DNA of 64,000 bases from the NCBI RefSeq assembly GCF_003634935.1, contig NZ_RBXO01000001.1, forward strand, positions 3,807,501 to 3,871,500, given 5' to 3'. The notes below the pieces were generated by a model. That model was not told the DNA's origin. It was given only the letters and a program-made list of their open reading frames with translations, and ran no database searches. The stretch comes from Saccharothrix australiensis (GTDB lineage: Bacteria > Actinomycetota > Actinomycetes > Mycobacteriales > Pseudonocardiaceae). The position numbers were made by a program, and so were the translations under genes. Shown one piece after another: positions 27,705-36,299 of this stretch. Every line of letters starts with the position of its first letter. The stretch's first letter is position 1.

Positions 27705-27885
27705 TGGGAACCTGCACATCTTCATAGACGGGAGGGAGGTGCACCTGACGGAATGCGGCCGAGCGGTGCGATCCGGCCGTGCCGGCCGGTGCTCCGGGAA
27801 TCATGTCCCAGTGCGCGCGGCGGTGGCAATGACCGGGCTCGGCCGTTTTCGGTGAATCCCGGCGCGATCGCCCGCGGATACCGCC

Positions 27886-27947
27886 GTCCCGCCGGCGGGA
27901 CGCCGCCGCCCGCCGCCCTTGGCACCGTCGCCGGCGCGGTATTAGAT
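27886..27947 (+). promoter_or_regulatory. Promoter of the copy 11 operon with upstream 16-bp palindrome (site C)
   Basis: The perfect palindrome GTCCCGCCGGCGGGAC is at 27886-27901. TTGGCA (27919-27924) and TTAGAT (27942-27947) follow, separated by 17 bases, a good primary-sigma-type promoter. The palindrome ends 17 bases upstream of the -35, a usual position for an activator. It lies between the divergent aldo/keto reductase and glycosyltransferase genes and could serve both. Confidence 0.62.
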
Positions 27948-28057
27948 TGCGGAGGTGTTCGCCCGCCGCGCCAACGGCGTCGCCCCGCGAACACCGGAGC
28001 ACGCTTCCCGGCGCGCCCGGTCGAATACCGTCGGCTGTCTGTGCCGAGAGGAAATCC

Positions 28058-29386
28058 ATGCGGGTCCTGTTCACCACGTACGCGGTGAAGACGCATTTCC
28101 AGGCGATGGTGCCGCTGGCGTGGGCGCTGCGCAACGCCGGGCACGAGGTGCGGGTGGCCAGCCAGCCGGAGCTGACCGACGTGATCACCGGCGCGGGCCT
28201 CACCGCGGTGCCGGTCGGCACGGACCACGCGCTGTGGCGCACCGCGAACCGGTTCCTCACCCGCCGCTACGCCGAGCTGAACCCCGAGGTGCACCGGTCG
28301 GTCCGCGAGGCGCGGGTGCTGCCGTTCGACCAGGCGGACACCGCGCCGGAGCGGCTGACGTGGGACGACCTCGCGCCCGCCTACGACAACCTCGTCCGGT
28401 CGTGGTACCGGGTCGTCAACGGCACCATGGTCGACGACCTGGTCGACTTCGCCCGGCACTGGCGTCCCGACCTGGTGATCTGGGAGCCGAACAGCTACGC
28501 GGGGTCGATCGCCGCGCGGGTCGTCGGCGCCGCGCACGCCCGGCTGCTGTGGGGCGTGGACGTCTTCGCCGTCACCAGGGCGCGCCTGCTCCGCCTGCGC
28601 GACGGGCGGCCCGCCGACGACCGCGCCGACGTGCTGGGTGAGTGGCTGGCGGAGCAGCTCGGCGCGCACGGCGCGGACTTCACCGAGGACGTGGTCACCG
28701 GCCACTTCACCATCGACCAGCTGCCCTCCCCGCTGCGGATGACCGCCGACCTGCACTACGTGCGCATGGGGTACCGGCCCTACAACGGCACGGCGGTGGT
28801 GCCCCGGTGGCTGTGGGCGCCGCCGGAGCGGCCGAGGGTCGCGCTGACCCTCGGCGTCACGTCGACGGAGGGCTTCGGCGGGTACGGCGTCGGCGTCCAG
28901 GACGTGCTCGACTCGTTGGCGGACCTCGACATCGAGATCGTCGCCACGGTGGCCGACCGCGAGCGGCACCGGCTGCGGTCGGTGCCCGCCAACACCAGGG
29001 TCGTCCCGTCCGTGCCGCTGCACGCGCTGCTGCCGAGCTGCGCCGCGGCCATCCACCACGCGGGTTTCGGCACCCTGTCCACCTCGCTGTACTACGGGGT
29101 GCCGCCGATGTCGCTGCCCGAGCGGTTCGACGAGCCGCTGCTGGCGCGCCGGGTCGCGGCGCACGGCGCGGGACTGTCGGTGCACATGTCCGAGGCCACC
29201 GGCGAGCAGGTGCGCGCCGGCGTCCAGCGGCTGCTGGCCGAACCGTCGTTCCGGCAGCGCATCGCACCGCTGCGGGCCGAACTGCTCGCCCTGCCGTCAC
29301 CAGCGGACCTGGTGGCGCGCCTGGAAGAACTCGCCGCGGGGTACCGCACCGGCGTCGCCGCCGCCCGGCGGTCCGCCGCCCTCTGA
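28058..29386 (+). CDS. Activator-dependent-type GT1 glycosyltransferase, copy 11
   Basis: This 442-residue enzyme begins MRVLFTTYAVKTHFQAMVPL after GAGAGGA. The donor motif AIHHAGFGTLSTSLYYGVPP, then MSLPERFDEP, differs from the array on the other strand, and a basic insertion (RTANRFLTRRYAELN) follows the first fold. It is the only copy on this strand and heads an operon with the thymidylyltransferase, ligase, ammonia-lyase and C-methyltransferase. From that context it may perform the first glycosylation of the aryl starter; this is inference. Confidence 0.87.
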   Translation: MRVLFTTYAVKTHFQAMVPLAWALRNAGHEVRVASQPELTDVITGAGLTAVPVGTDHALWRTANRFLTRRYAELNPEVHRSVREARVLPFDQADTAPERLTWDDLAPAYDNLVRSWYRVVNGTMVDDLVDFARHWRPDLVIWEPNSYAGSIAARVVGAAHARLLWGVDVFAVTRARLLRLRDGRPADDRADVLGEWLAEQLGAHGADFTEDVVTGHFTIDQLPSPLRMTADLHYVRMGYRPYNGTAVVPRWLWAPPERPRVALTLGVTSTEGFGGYGVGVQDVLDSLADLDIEIVATVADRERHRLRSVPANTRVVPSVPLHALLPSCAAAIHHAGFGTLSTSLYYGVPPMSLPERFDEPLLARRVAAHGAGLSVHMSEATGEQVRAGVQRLLAEPSFRQRIAPLRAELLALPSPADLVARLEELAAGYRTGVAAARRSAAL

Positions 29387-29401
29387 ACGAAACGGACCGT
29401 G

Positions 29402-30274
29402 ATGAAGGGGATCATCCTCGCCGGCGGGAGCGGGACCCGGCTCTACCCGCTCACCGCCGCCACCTCCAAGCAGCTGCTGCCGGTCTACGACAAGCCGCTG
29501 GTCTACTACCCGCTGTCCGTGCTGATGCTCGCGGACATCCGCGAGGTGCTGATCATCTCGACCCCGGCGAGCGTGCCCGTGATGCGGGAGCTGCTCGGCG
29601 ACGGCGCGCACCTGGGCCTGGACATCAGCTACGCCGTGCAGACCGAGCCGCGCGGGATCGCCGACGCGTTCCTGCTCGGCGCCGACCACATCGGCGGCGG
29701 CGACTCGGCGCTCATCCTGGGCGACAACATCTTCCACGGCACCGGGTTCCCCGGCCTGCTGCGCGACTCGCGCAAGAACCTCGACGGCTGCACGCTGTTC
29801 GGCTACCCGGTGTCCGACCCGCAGCGCTACGGCATCGGCGAGCTGGACGCGCGGGGCGAGCTGGTCTCGATCGAGGAGAAGCCCGCGCGGCCCCGGTCGG
29901 ACAACGCGATCACCGGGCTGTACTTCTACGACTCCGACGTGGTCGAGATCGCCAGGGGGCTGCGGCCGTCGGCGCGGGGCGAGCTGGAGATCACCGACGT
30001 GAACCGGGCGTACCTGGCGGCGGGCCGGGCGCGCCTGGTCCGGCTCGGCCGCGGCTTCACCTGGCTGGACGCCGGCACGCACCAGTCGCTGCTGGAGGCG
30101 GGCCAGTACGTGCAGGTGCTGGAGAACCGGCAGGGCGTACGGGTCGCCTGCCTGGAGGAGATCGCGCTGCGCATGGGATTCATCACCGCGGACGAGTGCT
30201 ACGCGCTCGGCGAGCGGATGGCGAACTCCCAGTACGGCCAGTACGTCATGGCCGTGGCGAGGTCGGCGGCATGA
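29402..30274 (+). CDS. rmlA: Glucose-1-phosphate thymidylyltransferase (RmlA type)
   Basis: The 290-residue enzyme makes dTDP-glucose from glucose-1-phosphate and dTTP, the entry step for all deoxysugars here. It has the nucleotide-binding motif ILAGGSGTRLYPLT, then LLPVYDKPLVYYPLSVLMLA, with WLDAGTH near the C-terminus. Length matches the short RmlA class. The ATG at 29402 directly follows an in-frame GTG; the methionine start is preferred because homologues begin MKGIILAGG. The stop overlaps the next start (ATGA). Confidence 0.93.
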   Translation: MKGIILAGGSGTRLYPLTAATSKQLLPVYDKPLVYYPLSVLMLADIREVLIISTPASVPVMRELLGDGAHLGLDISYAVQTEPRGIADAFLLGADHIGGGDSALILGDNIFHGTGFPGLLRDSRKNLDGCTLFGYPVSDPQRYGIGELDARGELVSIEEKPARPRSDNAITGLYFYDSDVVEIARGLRPSARGELEITDVNRAYLAAGRARLVRLGRGFTWLDAGTHQSLLEAGQYVQVLENRQGVRVACLEEIALRMGFITADECYALGERMANSQYGQYVMAVARSAA

Positions 30275-31347
30275 GCGATCCCGCCGGCGGGACACCGCGA
30301 GGGACCGGTGGCTTCCCCGCGCGCGCACCGGAGGAGCTGCTGGCCGCCGGGTTCGACGCGCTCGCCGACCGGCCCTGGTCGGCGCGCTGGGACGAGGTCG
30401 CCGACGTCGAGCGGCTGGTGCTCGGGTCGTTGCCGGACACCGTCGTCCTGCACACCTCCGGCACCACGGGCGAGCGCCGCGCGTGGCCGCGCACGCGGGA
30501 GCAGCTGTGGGCCGAGGCCGGTCTGCTCGCGGACCTGCTGCGCCCGTACCGCCCCGAAGCCGCGGTGTCCTTCGCGCCGCCACGGCACCTCTACGGCGCG
30601 CTGGTGAGCGTGCTGGTGCCCGCCCGGCTGGGCGTGCGCGCCTGGTATCGGCCGGGGTTCTTCGGCGCGCTGCCGCCGGTGGCCGGCCTGCGGGTGGCCG
30701 TGATGGCGGTGCCGTGGACCTTCCGGCTGCTGCTGGAGCACCCGGCCTGGGTGGACTCCGCCGCGGACCTCACGGTGCTGCACAGCACCGCCGTCCTGCC
30801 CGCGTCGGCGGAGGAGTTCCGCGTGGCGACGGGCGGCGCGCGGATCGTGGAGGTGTTCGGCTCGACCGAGACCGGCGGCATCGCGCACCGCCGGTGGCGA
30901 GGCGGCAACCCGCTGTGGGAGCTGTTCCCGGACGTCACCGCGGTGGCCGGCGGCGACGGCGAGGTGCCGCTGGAGGTGCGCAGCCCGCGCCTGGCCGGTG
31001 GCGCGCGGTCGCTGCGCACGGACGACTTCGTGGAGCTGGTGGACGACCGGCGGTTCCGGTTCGGCGGTCGGCGCGGCCGGCTGGTGAAGGTCAACGGCCG
31101 CCGCCTCAACCTGGACGAGCTGGAGGTGGCGCTCCAGGGCGCGGTGCGGTGCGCCGACCTGGCGCTGGTGCCGGTCGCGGACCCGCTGGTCGGCGAGCAC
31201 GTCGACCTGCACCTCGTGCCCGTGCCCGGCGAGGACCCGGACCTGGCCGCCGCGTTCGACCTGATCGGGCTGCGCCCGCGCCGGGTGCTGCGGGTCGGGC
31301 GGATCGACCGCACCGAGACCGGGAAGATGCGGCGGGTCGGCTCGTGA
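30271..31347 (+). CDS. Compact ANL-type adenylating enzyme, probable aryl-acid:ACP ligase
   Basis: The 358-residue protein is short for the AMP-ligase family but keeps its core motifs: VVLHTSGTTGERR (phosphate loop), VFGSTETGG, then RTDDFVELVDDRRFRFGGRR, LVKVNGRRLNLDELE and the C-terminal Lys in TGKMRRV. It would activate an acid as its adenylate and load it on a carrier. Overlap with rmlA upstream and the ammonia-lyase downstream points to the lyase product (p-coumarate) as substrate, with the orphan ACP at 26246 as acceptor. A near copy of the cluster palindrome (30278-30293) falls inside codons 3-8. Confidence 0.75.
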   Translation: MSDPAGGTPRGTGGFPARAPEELLAAGFDALADRPWSARWDEVADVERLVLGSLPDTVVLHTSGTTGERRAWPRTREQLWAEAGLLADLLRPYRPEAAVSFAPPRHLYGALVSVLVPARLGVRAWYRPGFFGALPPVAGLRVAVMAVPWTFRLLLEHPAWVDSAADLTVLHSTAVLPASAEEFRVATGGARIVEVFGSTETGGIAHRRWRGGNPLWELFPDVTAVAGGDGEVPLEVRSPRLAGGARSLRTDDFVELVDDRRFRFGGRRGRLVKVNGRRLNLDELEVALQGAVRCADLALVPVADPLVGEHVDLHLVPVPGEDPDLAAAFDLIGLRPRRVLRVGRIDRTETGKMRRVGS

Positions 31348-32864
31348 GCGGGCTGGCGGCGCTGGTCCGGCGTGCGGGCTGGGACGCGGTGCTGGCCGCC
31401 TGCGGCCCCGAGGACCGGGGCCGGATGGCCGAGAGCGCCGCGACGGTGGACAAGGCGCTGGCGGCGGGCGCGCCGGTCTACGGCCTGACCCGTGGTTTCG
31501 GGCCCCTGGTCGAGTACGCGGCCGGCTCCGAGGCCGACCAGGGCAGCGGCCTGATCGCGCACCTGGGCACGGGGCAGGGCAGGCCGCTGGACCCGGACAC
31601 CTGCCGGTTGGTGGTGTGGCTGCGGCTGACCAGCATGCGCAAGGGCTTCTCGCCGGTGTCGCCGGAGTTCTGGCAGGTGCTGGCGGACCTGTGGAACCGC
31701 GGGTTCACCCCGGCGATACCCCGCGACGGCACGGTGAGCGCGAGCGGCGACCTCCAGCCGCTGGCGCACGCGGCCCTCGCGCACTCGGGCGTCGGCGAGG
31801 CGTGGGTCCGCAACGGTCCGGAGTGGACGGTGCACCCCGCCGCCGAGGTGCTCGCGGAGCTGGGCGTCGAGCCGGTGGCGTGGCCGGTGCGGGAAGCGCT
31901 GGCCTTCGTCAACGGCACCGGCGCGAGCCTGGCGGTCGCCATCCGCAACCAGCGCTCCGCGGTGCGGCTGGTCCGCGCGGGCGCGCTGCTCACCGCGCGC
32001 CTGGTGGTGCTGCTGCGCGCCAACCCGGAGCACTACCGGCGCGGGGTCGACGCGGCGCGCGGGCAGCCCGGCCAGGCCACCGTGGCGGCCTGGCTGCGCG
32101 ACCACCTGCCCGCCGACCTGGTCCGCGACCCGGACCGGCCGCTCCAGGAGCCCTACAGCCTGCGGTGCGCGCCGCAGGTGCTCGGCGCGGTGCTCGACCA
32201 GCTCGGCGCGGCGGGCGACGTGCTGCTGCGCGAGGCGGACGGCTGCACCGACAACCCGCTCACCTTCGGGGGAGAGGTGCTGCACGGCGGCAACTTCCAC
32301 GCGATGCCGGTGGGACTGGCGTCCGACCAGATCGGGCTCGCCGTGCACCAGGCCGCGTACCTGGCGGAGCGGCAGCTCGCCGTGCTGGTCGACCCGCAGC
32401 GCAACGGCGGCCTGCCGCCGATGCTCACGCCCCGGCCGGGCCGGGGCAGCGGGCTGGCGGGGGTCCAGGTCAGCGCCACCTCGTTCGTGTCGCGGATCCG
32501 GCAGCTCGCGTACCCGGCGTCGCTGACCGCGTTGCCCACCAACGGGTGGAACCAGGACCACGTGCCGATGGCGCTCAACGGGGCCAACTCCGCGGCCGAG
32601 GCGCTGGACCTGGCGTGGCTCGTGGTCGGCTCGCTCGCGGTGGGCGTCGCGCAGCTCGCGGCGCTGACCGGTGACCGGCCGCGCGCGGGCGGGCTCTGGG
32701 CGGAGCTGGCCGCGATCAGCCCGCCGCTGGCCGCGGACCGGCCGCTGGCGGCCGAGGTCCGCGCCGCCCGCGACCTGCTCACCACCGCCGCCGCGGAATT
32801 GCTCGACGATTCCGCCGCGATCGACCCGGACCGTTTTAGGTCCGCTGTGGTAGAAGTTTCGTGA
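31344..32864 (+). CDS. Tyrosine ammonia-lyase (Sam8-like, MIO enzyme)
   Basis: The 506-residue aromatic amino acid lyase has the cofactor-forming triad Ala133-Ser134-Gly135 in TVSASGDLQPLAHAALA and the catalytic Tyr in YGLTRGFGP. The selectivity pair His73-Leu74 (LIAHLGTGQG) is the arrangement of tyrosine-specific lyases, so the product should be p-coumarate. Segments such as LQEPYSLRCAPQVLGAVLDQ and TNGWNQDHVPMALNGANS match, from memory, Sam8 of the saccharomicin producer. The GTG start overlaps the ligase stop (GTGA). No hydroxylase converting coumarate to caffeate is encoded in this window. Confidence 0.88.
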   Translation: MSGLAALVRRAGWDAVLAACGPEDRGRMAESAATVDKALAAGAPVYGLTRGFGPLVEYAAGSEADQGSGLIAHLGTGQGRPLDPDTCRLVVWLRLTSMRKGFSPVSPEFWQVLADLWNRGFTPAIPRDGTVSASGDLQPLAHAALAHSGVGEAWVRNGPEWTVHPAAEVLAELGVEPVAWPVREALAFVNGTGASLAVAIRNQRSAVRLVRAGALLTARLVVLLRANPEHYRRGVDAARGQPGQATVAAWLRDHLPADLVRDPDRPLQEPYSLRCAPQVLGAVLDQLGAAGDVLLREADGCTDNPLTFGGEVLHGGNFHAMPVGLASDQIGLAVHQAAYLAERQLAVLVDPQRNGGLPPMLTPRPGRGSGLAGVQVSATSFVSRIRQLAYPASLTALPTNGWNQDHVPMALNGANSAAEALDLAWLVVGSLAVGVAQLAALTGDRPRAGGLWAELAAISPPLAADRPLAAEVRAARDLLTTAAAELLDDSAAIDPDRFRSAVVEVS

Positions 32865-32957
32865 GAAGAAAACCGGGCCGGAATCACGGATCCTGCCGGC
32901 GGTGCGCGGCGAGGTCGTCGGTCACCGGTCCGGCAGTCGAGTCGAGGGGAACATGAC

Positions 32958-34187
32958 ATGCCGGTAACCACCCGCTGCCGTATTTGCGAAGGTACCGTCG
33001 AGGAGTTCTTCGACTTCGGGCGGCAGCCATTGTCCGACGCGTTCGCGGAACCGTCCGCGGCGGGCGAGAACGAGTTCTTCTACCGGTTGGCCACCGGGAT
33101 CTGCACCTCGTGCAGCATGGTCCAGCTGATGGCCGAGGTGCCGCGCGAGGAGATGTTCCACGAGGACTACCCGTACCTCTCCTCGGGTTCCTCGTTCATG
33201 CGGGAACATTTCGGGAAACTCGCCGAGCGGTTCCGCACGACCGAGCTGACCGGACCCGACCCGTTCATCGTGGAACTCGGCTGCAACGACGGCGTGATGC
33301 TCAAGGCGCTCGCCGACGCCGGCATCCGGCACCTGGGCGTCGAGCCGTCCGGCGGCGTGGCCGACCTGGCCGCGGCCAAGGGGATCTCGGTGCGCAAGGA
33401 CTTCTTCGAGGAGGCCGTGGCGGCCGACATCCGGCGCACCCACGGGCCCGCCGACGTCATCTTCGCGGCCAACACGCTGTGCCACATCCCGTACATGGGC
33501 TCGATCCTGCGCGGCGTGGCCGGCCTGCTCACGGCCAAGGGCGTGTTCGTCTTCGAGGACCCGTACTTCGCCGACATCGTGCGGCGCAACTCGTTCGACC
33601 AGGTCTACGACGAGCACTTCTTCTTCTTCACCGCGCGGTCGGTGCGGGCGATGGCCGAGCTGCACGGGCTGGAGCTGGTCGACGTCGAGCGGCTGCCGGT
33701 GCACGGCGGCGAGGTCCGGTACACCCTGGCGCTCGCCGGCGCGCGCACGCCGAGCCCGGCCGTGGCCGAGCTGCTGGCCGCCGAGGAGGAGGCGAACCTG
33801 ACCGACCCGCGGACGCTGGAGACCTTCGGCGCCAACGTCCGCAAGATCCGCGACGACCTGGTCGCCCTGCTGCGCGACCTGAAGGACAAGGGGCACCGGG
33901 TGGTGGGCTACGGCGCCACCGCCAAGAGCGCCACGGTGCTCAACTTCTGCGGCATCGGGCCGGACCTGATCGAGTTCATCTCCGACACCAGCCCGACCAA
34001 GCAGGGCCGGGTCACGCCGGGCACGCACATCCCGGTGCGCCCGCCGAGCGAGTTCGCCGCGGACCACCCCGACTACGCCGTGCTCTTCGCGTGGAACCAC
34101 GCCGAGGAGATCATGGCCAAGGAGCAGGACTTCCGCGAGGGCGGGGGCAAGTGGGTCCTCTACGTGCCCGACGTGCACGTGGTGTGA
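32958..34187 (+). CDS. NDP-hexose 3-C-methyltransferase (EvaC/TylCIII type)
   Basis: The 409-residue SAM-dependent enzyme has an N-terminal zinc region (CRICEG and CTSCSM), the SAM motif VELGCNDGVMLKALADAG and the C-terminal domain VVGYGATAKSATVLNFCGIG, the three-part layout of sugar C-methyltransferases. It places the branch methyl at C3, as in vancosamine-type sugars. GAGGGGA lies seven bases before the ATG. A 93-base gap separates it from the ammonia-lyase gene, and an inverted-repeat terminator follows. It completes an evaA-E-like gene set. Confidence 0.9.
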   Translation: MPVTTRCRICEGTVEEFFDFGRQPLSDAFAEPSAAGENEFFYRLATGICTSCSMVQLMAEVPREEMFHEDYPYLSSGSSFMREHFGKLAERFRTTELTGPDPFIVELGCNDGVMLKALADAGIRHLGVEPSGGVADLAAAKGISVRKDFFEEAVAADIRRTHGPADVIFAANTLCHIPYMGSILRGVAGLLTAKGVFVFEDPYFADIVRRNSFDQVYDEHFFFFTARSVRAMAELHGLELVDVERLPVHGGEVRYTLALAGARTPSPAVAELLAAEEEANLTDPRTLETFGANVRKIRDDLVALLRDLKDKGHRVVGYGATAKSATVLNFCGIGPDLIEFISDTSPTKQGRVTPGTHIPVRPPSEFAADHPDYAVLFAWNHAEEIMAKEQDFREGGGKWVLYVPDVHVV

Positions 34188-34205
34188 CCGGTGGCGCGAC
34201 CCGAC

Positions 34206-34236
34206 GGCCGGGCGGTGCGCACGGCGCCGCCCGGCC
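34206..34236. terminator. Bidirectional terminator hairpin between convergent genes
   Basis: GGCCGGGCGG (34206-34215) pairs perfectly with CCGCCCGGCC (34227-34236) around an 11-base loop. It lies between the C-methyltransferase stop (+) and the LmbU-family stop (-). There is no T-run, as usual in actinomycetes. Confidence 0.7.
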
Positions 34237-34245
34237 GGTCGCCGG

Positions 34246-34833
34246 TCAGTCGACCGGCGGGTCGGCCGCCGCTTCGTCGAGCACCGACACGATCCAGGTG
34301 AGCAGGTCCTGCTCGGCCGTCGCGGCGGCGTCCTGCCAGCGCTGCCGCTGGTCGGGGATGATGTCCACGCGCAGCCGGGCGTCCTCGGCCGGCTTCACCG
34401 CGCGGCGGCCCACCCGTACCCGGTTGCGCAGCTCGTTCCGGGACCACCGGAACTCCTCCGCGCGGTCGAGCCACTCGTCCTGCTCGCCCGCGGTCAGGCT
34501 CGCGAGTTCCGCGTGGTGCTGGAAGCTCAGCGCGGCGCGCCTGCGCGCGGGCGGGAACCGGCGGGCGACCCACGCGTAGTTGCGCAGGGTCTGGTAGTCC
34601 AGCCCCGTCTCCTCGATCGCCCTCCGGTAGCGGTCGGGGTACTCCTCCTGGCCGTAGATCAGCCAGTCGCCGAGCCACCAGGCGGACGACTCGGCGATGG
34701 CCGAGATGTGCTGCCCGATGCCCCGCCAGTCCTCCAGTGGAATACGCGCGGGGAGCGCGAGGCTCGTCCGCTTGGTCAACACCGGCCGCGCCGTCGACGT
34801 CGGCCCGGAGTTCACCGCTGGTGATCGTTGCAT
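34246..34833 (-). CDS. LmbU-family transcriptional regulator (second copy)
   Basis: The 195-residue protein shares the core of the first copy: SSAWWLGDWLIYGQEEYPDR, LDYQTLRNYAWVARRF and ALSFQHHAELASL. The start at 34833 (MQRSPAV) is preferred because upstream in-frame codons are low quality. It lies inside the sugar cluster, convergent with the C-methyltransferase and divergent from the aminotransferase operon. A perfect cluster palindrome sits in the 343-base divergent gap. Probable pathway activator, possibly partnering or competing with the first copy. Confidence 0.85.
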   Translation of the reverse strand: MQRSPAVNSGPTSTARPVLTKRTSLALPARIPLEDWRGIGQHISAIAESSAWWLGDWLIYGQEEYPDRYRRAIEETGLDYQTLRNYAWVARRFPPARRRAALSFQHHAELASLTAGEQDEWLDRAEEFRWSRNELRNRVRVGRRAVKPAEDARLRVDIIPDQRQRWQDAAATAEQDLLTWIVSVLDEAAADPPVD

Positions 34834-34978
34834 GTCCCCGGCCGCCCCCTCTCGTTCGTGCCGCGCTTTCGCCGCCGATTCCGGCCCCAGGACGACGAAA
34901 GCTCCCCGAATGACATCGTGCCGGCGACGCCGCCGCCCGACAACACGCGTCGCGCCCGCCCCGACCGCGCGTTCCGCC

Positions 34979-34994
34979 GTCCCGCCGGCGGGAC
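34979..34994. promoter_or_regulatory. 16-bp palindrome, putative LmbU-family operator (site D)
   Basis: GTCCCGCCGGCGGGAC is a perfect copy lying in the divergent gap between the second LmbU-family gene (-) and the aminotransferase operon (+). It is suitably placed for autoregulation as well as control of the sugar operon. Confidence 0.6.
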
Positions 34995-35077
34995 AGTGCC
35001 ACGCGCCACCCGGCCACCGCCGCCGCGGCCCGCCGACCGTCGATTTCACCCGGCCCGCGAAACGGCCCGCGTGGAAA

Positions 35078-35107
35078 TTGACGCGGCGGCGCGGTGGTGG
35101 CTAACTT
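35078..35107 (+). promoter_or_regulatory. Promoter of the aminotransferase-dehydratase-epimerase-rmlB operon
   Basis: TTGACG (35078-35083) and TAACTT (35102-35107) are spaced by 18 bases, about 70 bases upstream of the aminotransferase start. The composition here is more AT-rich than its surroundings. Confidence 0.5.
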
Positions 35108-35176
35108 CTCGATGAGCGCCGCACCGCGGGCCGTCACTCATTTCCCATTTAATCCACCCGGCGGAGGATGACGTCG

Positions 35177-36286
35177 ATGACCCAATATGTCTGGGGATAT
35201 CTGGACGAGTACGAGAACGAGCGTGCCGACATCCTCGCCGCGGTCGACGAGGTGTTCCGCTCCGGCACGCTGGTCCTCGGGCCGAGCGTCGCGGCGTTCG
35301 AGCGCGAGTTCGCGGCCTACCACGGGGTGGCGCACGGCGTGGGCGTCGACAACGGCACCAACGCGATCGTGCTGGGGCTGCGGGCGATCGGCGTCGGCGC
35401 GGGCGACGAGGTGATCACCGTGTCGAACACCGCCGCGCCCACGGTCGTCGCGATCGACGCGGTCGGCGCGACGCCGGTGTTCGTCGACGTGCACGAGGAC
35501 ACCTACCTCATGCGGGTCGACCAGGTCGAGGCGGCCATCACGGAGCGGACCCGGTGCCTGCTGCCGGTGCACCTCTACGGGCAGTGCGTCGACATGACGG
35601 CGCTGGAAGCGGTGGCGGACAAGCACGGCCTGCCCATCCTGGAGGACTGCGCGCAGGCGCACGGCGCGACCCAGCGCGGCCGGATCGCCGGCTCGATGGG
35701 GCTCGCCGCCGCCTTCTCCTTCTACCCCACCAAGGTCCTGGGCGCGTACGGCGACGGCGGCGCGACCATCACCAGCGACGAGACGGTGGACGCCGCGCTG
35801 CGCCGACTCCGCTACTACGGCATGGAGAAGGTCTACCACGTCGTCGAGACGCCCGGCTACAACAGCAGGCTCGACGAGGTGCAGGCGGAGATCCTGCGCC
35901 GCAAGCTGACGCGGCTGCCGGACTACCTCGCCGGCCGGCGGGCGGTCGCGGACCGGTACCGGGAAGCGCTGTCCGACACCGACCTCGTGCAGCCCGCCAC
36001 CGCCGAGGGCAACGACCACGTCTACTACGTGTACGTGGTCCGCCACCCGCGGCGCGACCGGATCATCGCCGCGCTCAAGGAGCGCGACATCCACCTCAAC
36101 ATCAGCTACCCGTGGCCGGTGCACGTCCAGGAGGGCTTCCGCCACCTCGGCGTCGAGCGGGGTTCGCTGCCCGTCACCGAGCGGCTGGCCGGGGAGATCT
36201 TCTCGCTGCCGATGTACCCGTCGCTGTCGCGCGGCGCCCAGGACAAGGTCGTCGACGCGCTGCGCGACGTCCTCGCCACGCTGTAG
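35177..36286 (+). CDS. DegT/DnrJ/EryC1 sugar aminotransferase (EvaB-like)
   Basis: The 369-residue PLP enzyme has the internal-aldimine Lys in [36 protein letters not shown] near the N-terminus and [10 protein letters not shown]. It transfers an amino group to a keto-deoxysugar, probably C3 of the 4-epi-vancosamine/saccharosamine precursor. The ATG at 35177 is preferred over 35168: GGAGG at 35163-35167 abuts the first ATG but is nine bases from the second. It is the first gene of a tight operon with the 2,3-dehydratase, epimerase and 4,6-dehydratase. Confidence 0.88.
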   Translation: MTQYVWGYLDEYENERADILAAVDEVFRSGTLVLGPSVAAFEREFAAYHGVAHGVGVDNGTNAIVLGLRAIGVGAGDEVITVSNTAAPTVVAIDAVGATPVFVDVHEDTYLMRVDQVEAAITERTRCLLPVHLYGQCVDMTALEAVADKHGLPILEDCAQAHGATQRGRIAGSMGLAAAFSFYPTKVLGAYGDGGATITSDETVDAALRRLRYYGMEKVYHVVETPGYNSRLDEVQAEILRRKLTRLPDYLAGRRAVADRYREALSDTDLVQPATAEGNDHVYYVYVVRHPRRDRIIAALKERDIHLNISYPWPVHVQEGFRHLGVERGSLPVTERLAGEIFSLPMYPSLSRGAQDKVVDALRDVLATL

Positions 36287-36299
36287 GAAGGGACCTGCC

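Noticed and set aside
30278-30293. Fifth palindrome copy as a promoter operator.
   Set aside because: It lies within codons 3-8 of the ligase gene, inside an operon with overlapping genes, and could be chance in GC-rich coding sequence; it is reported only as a weak site.
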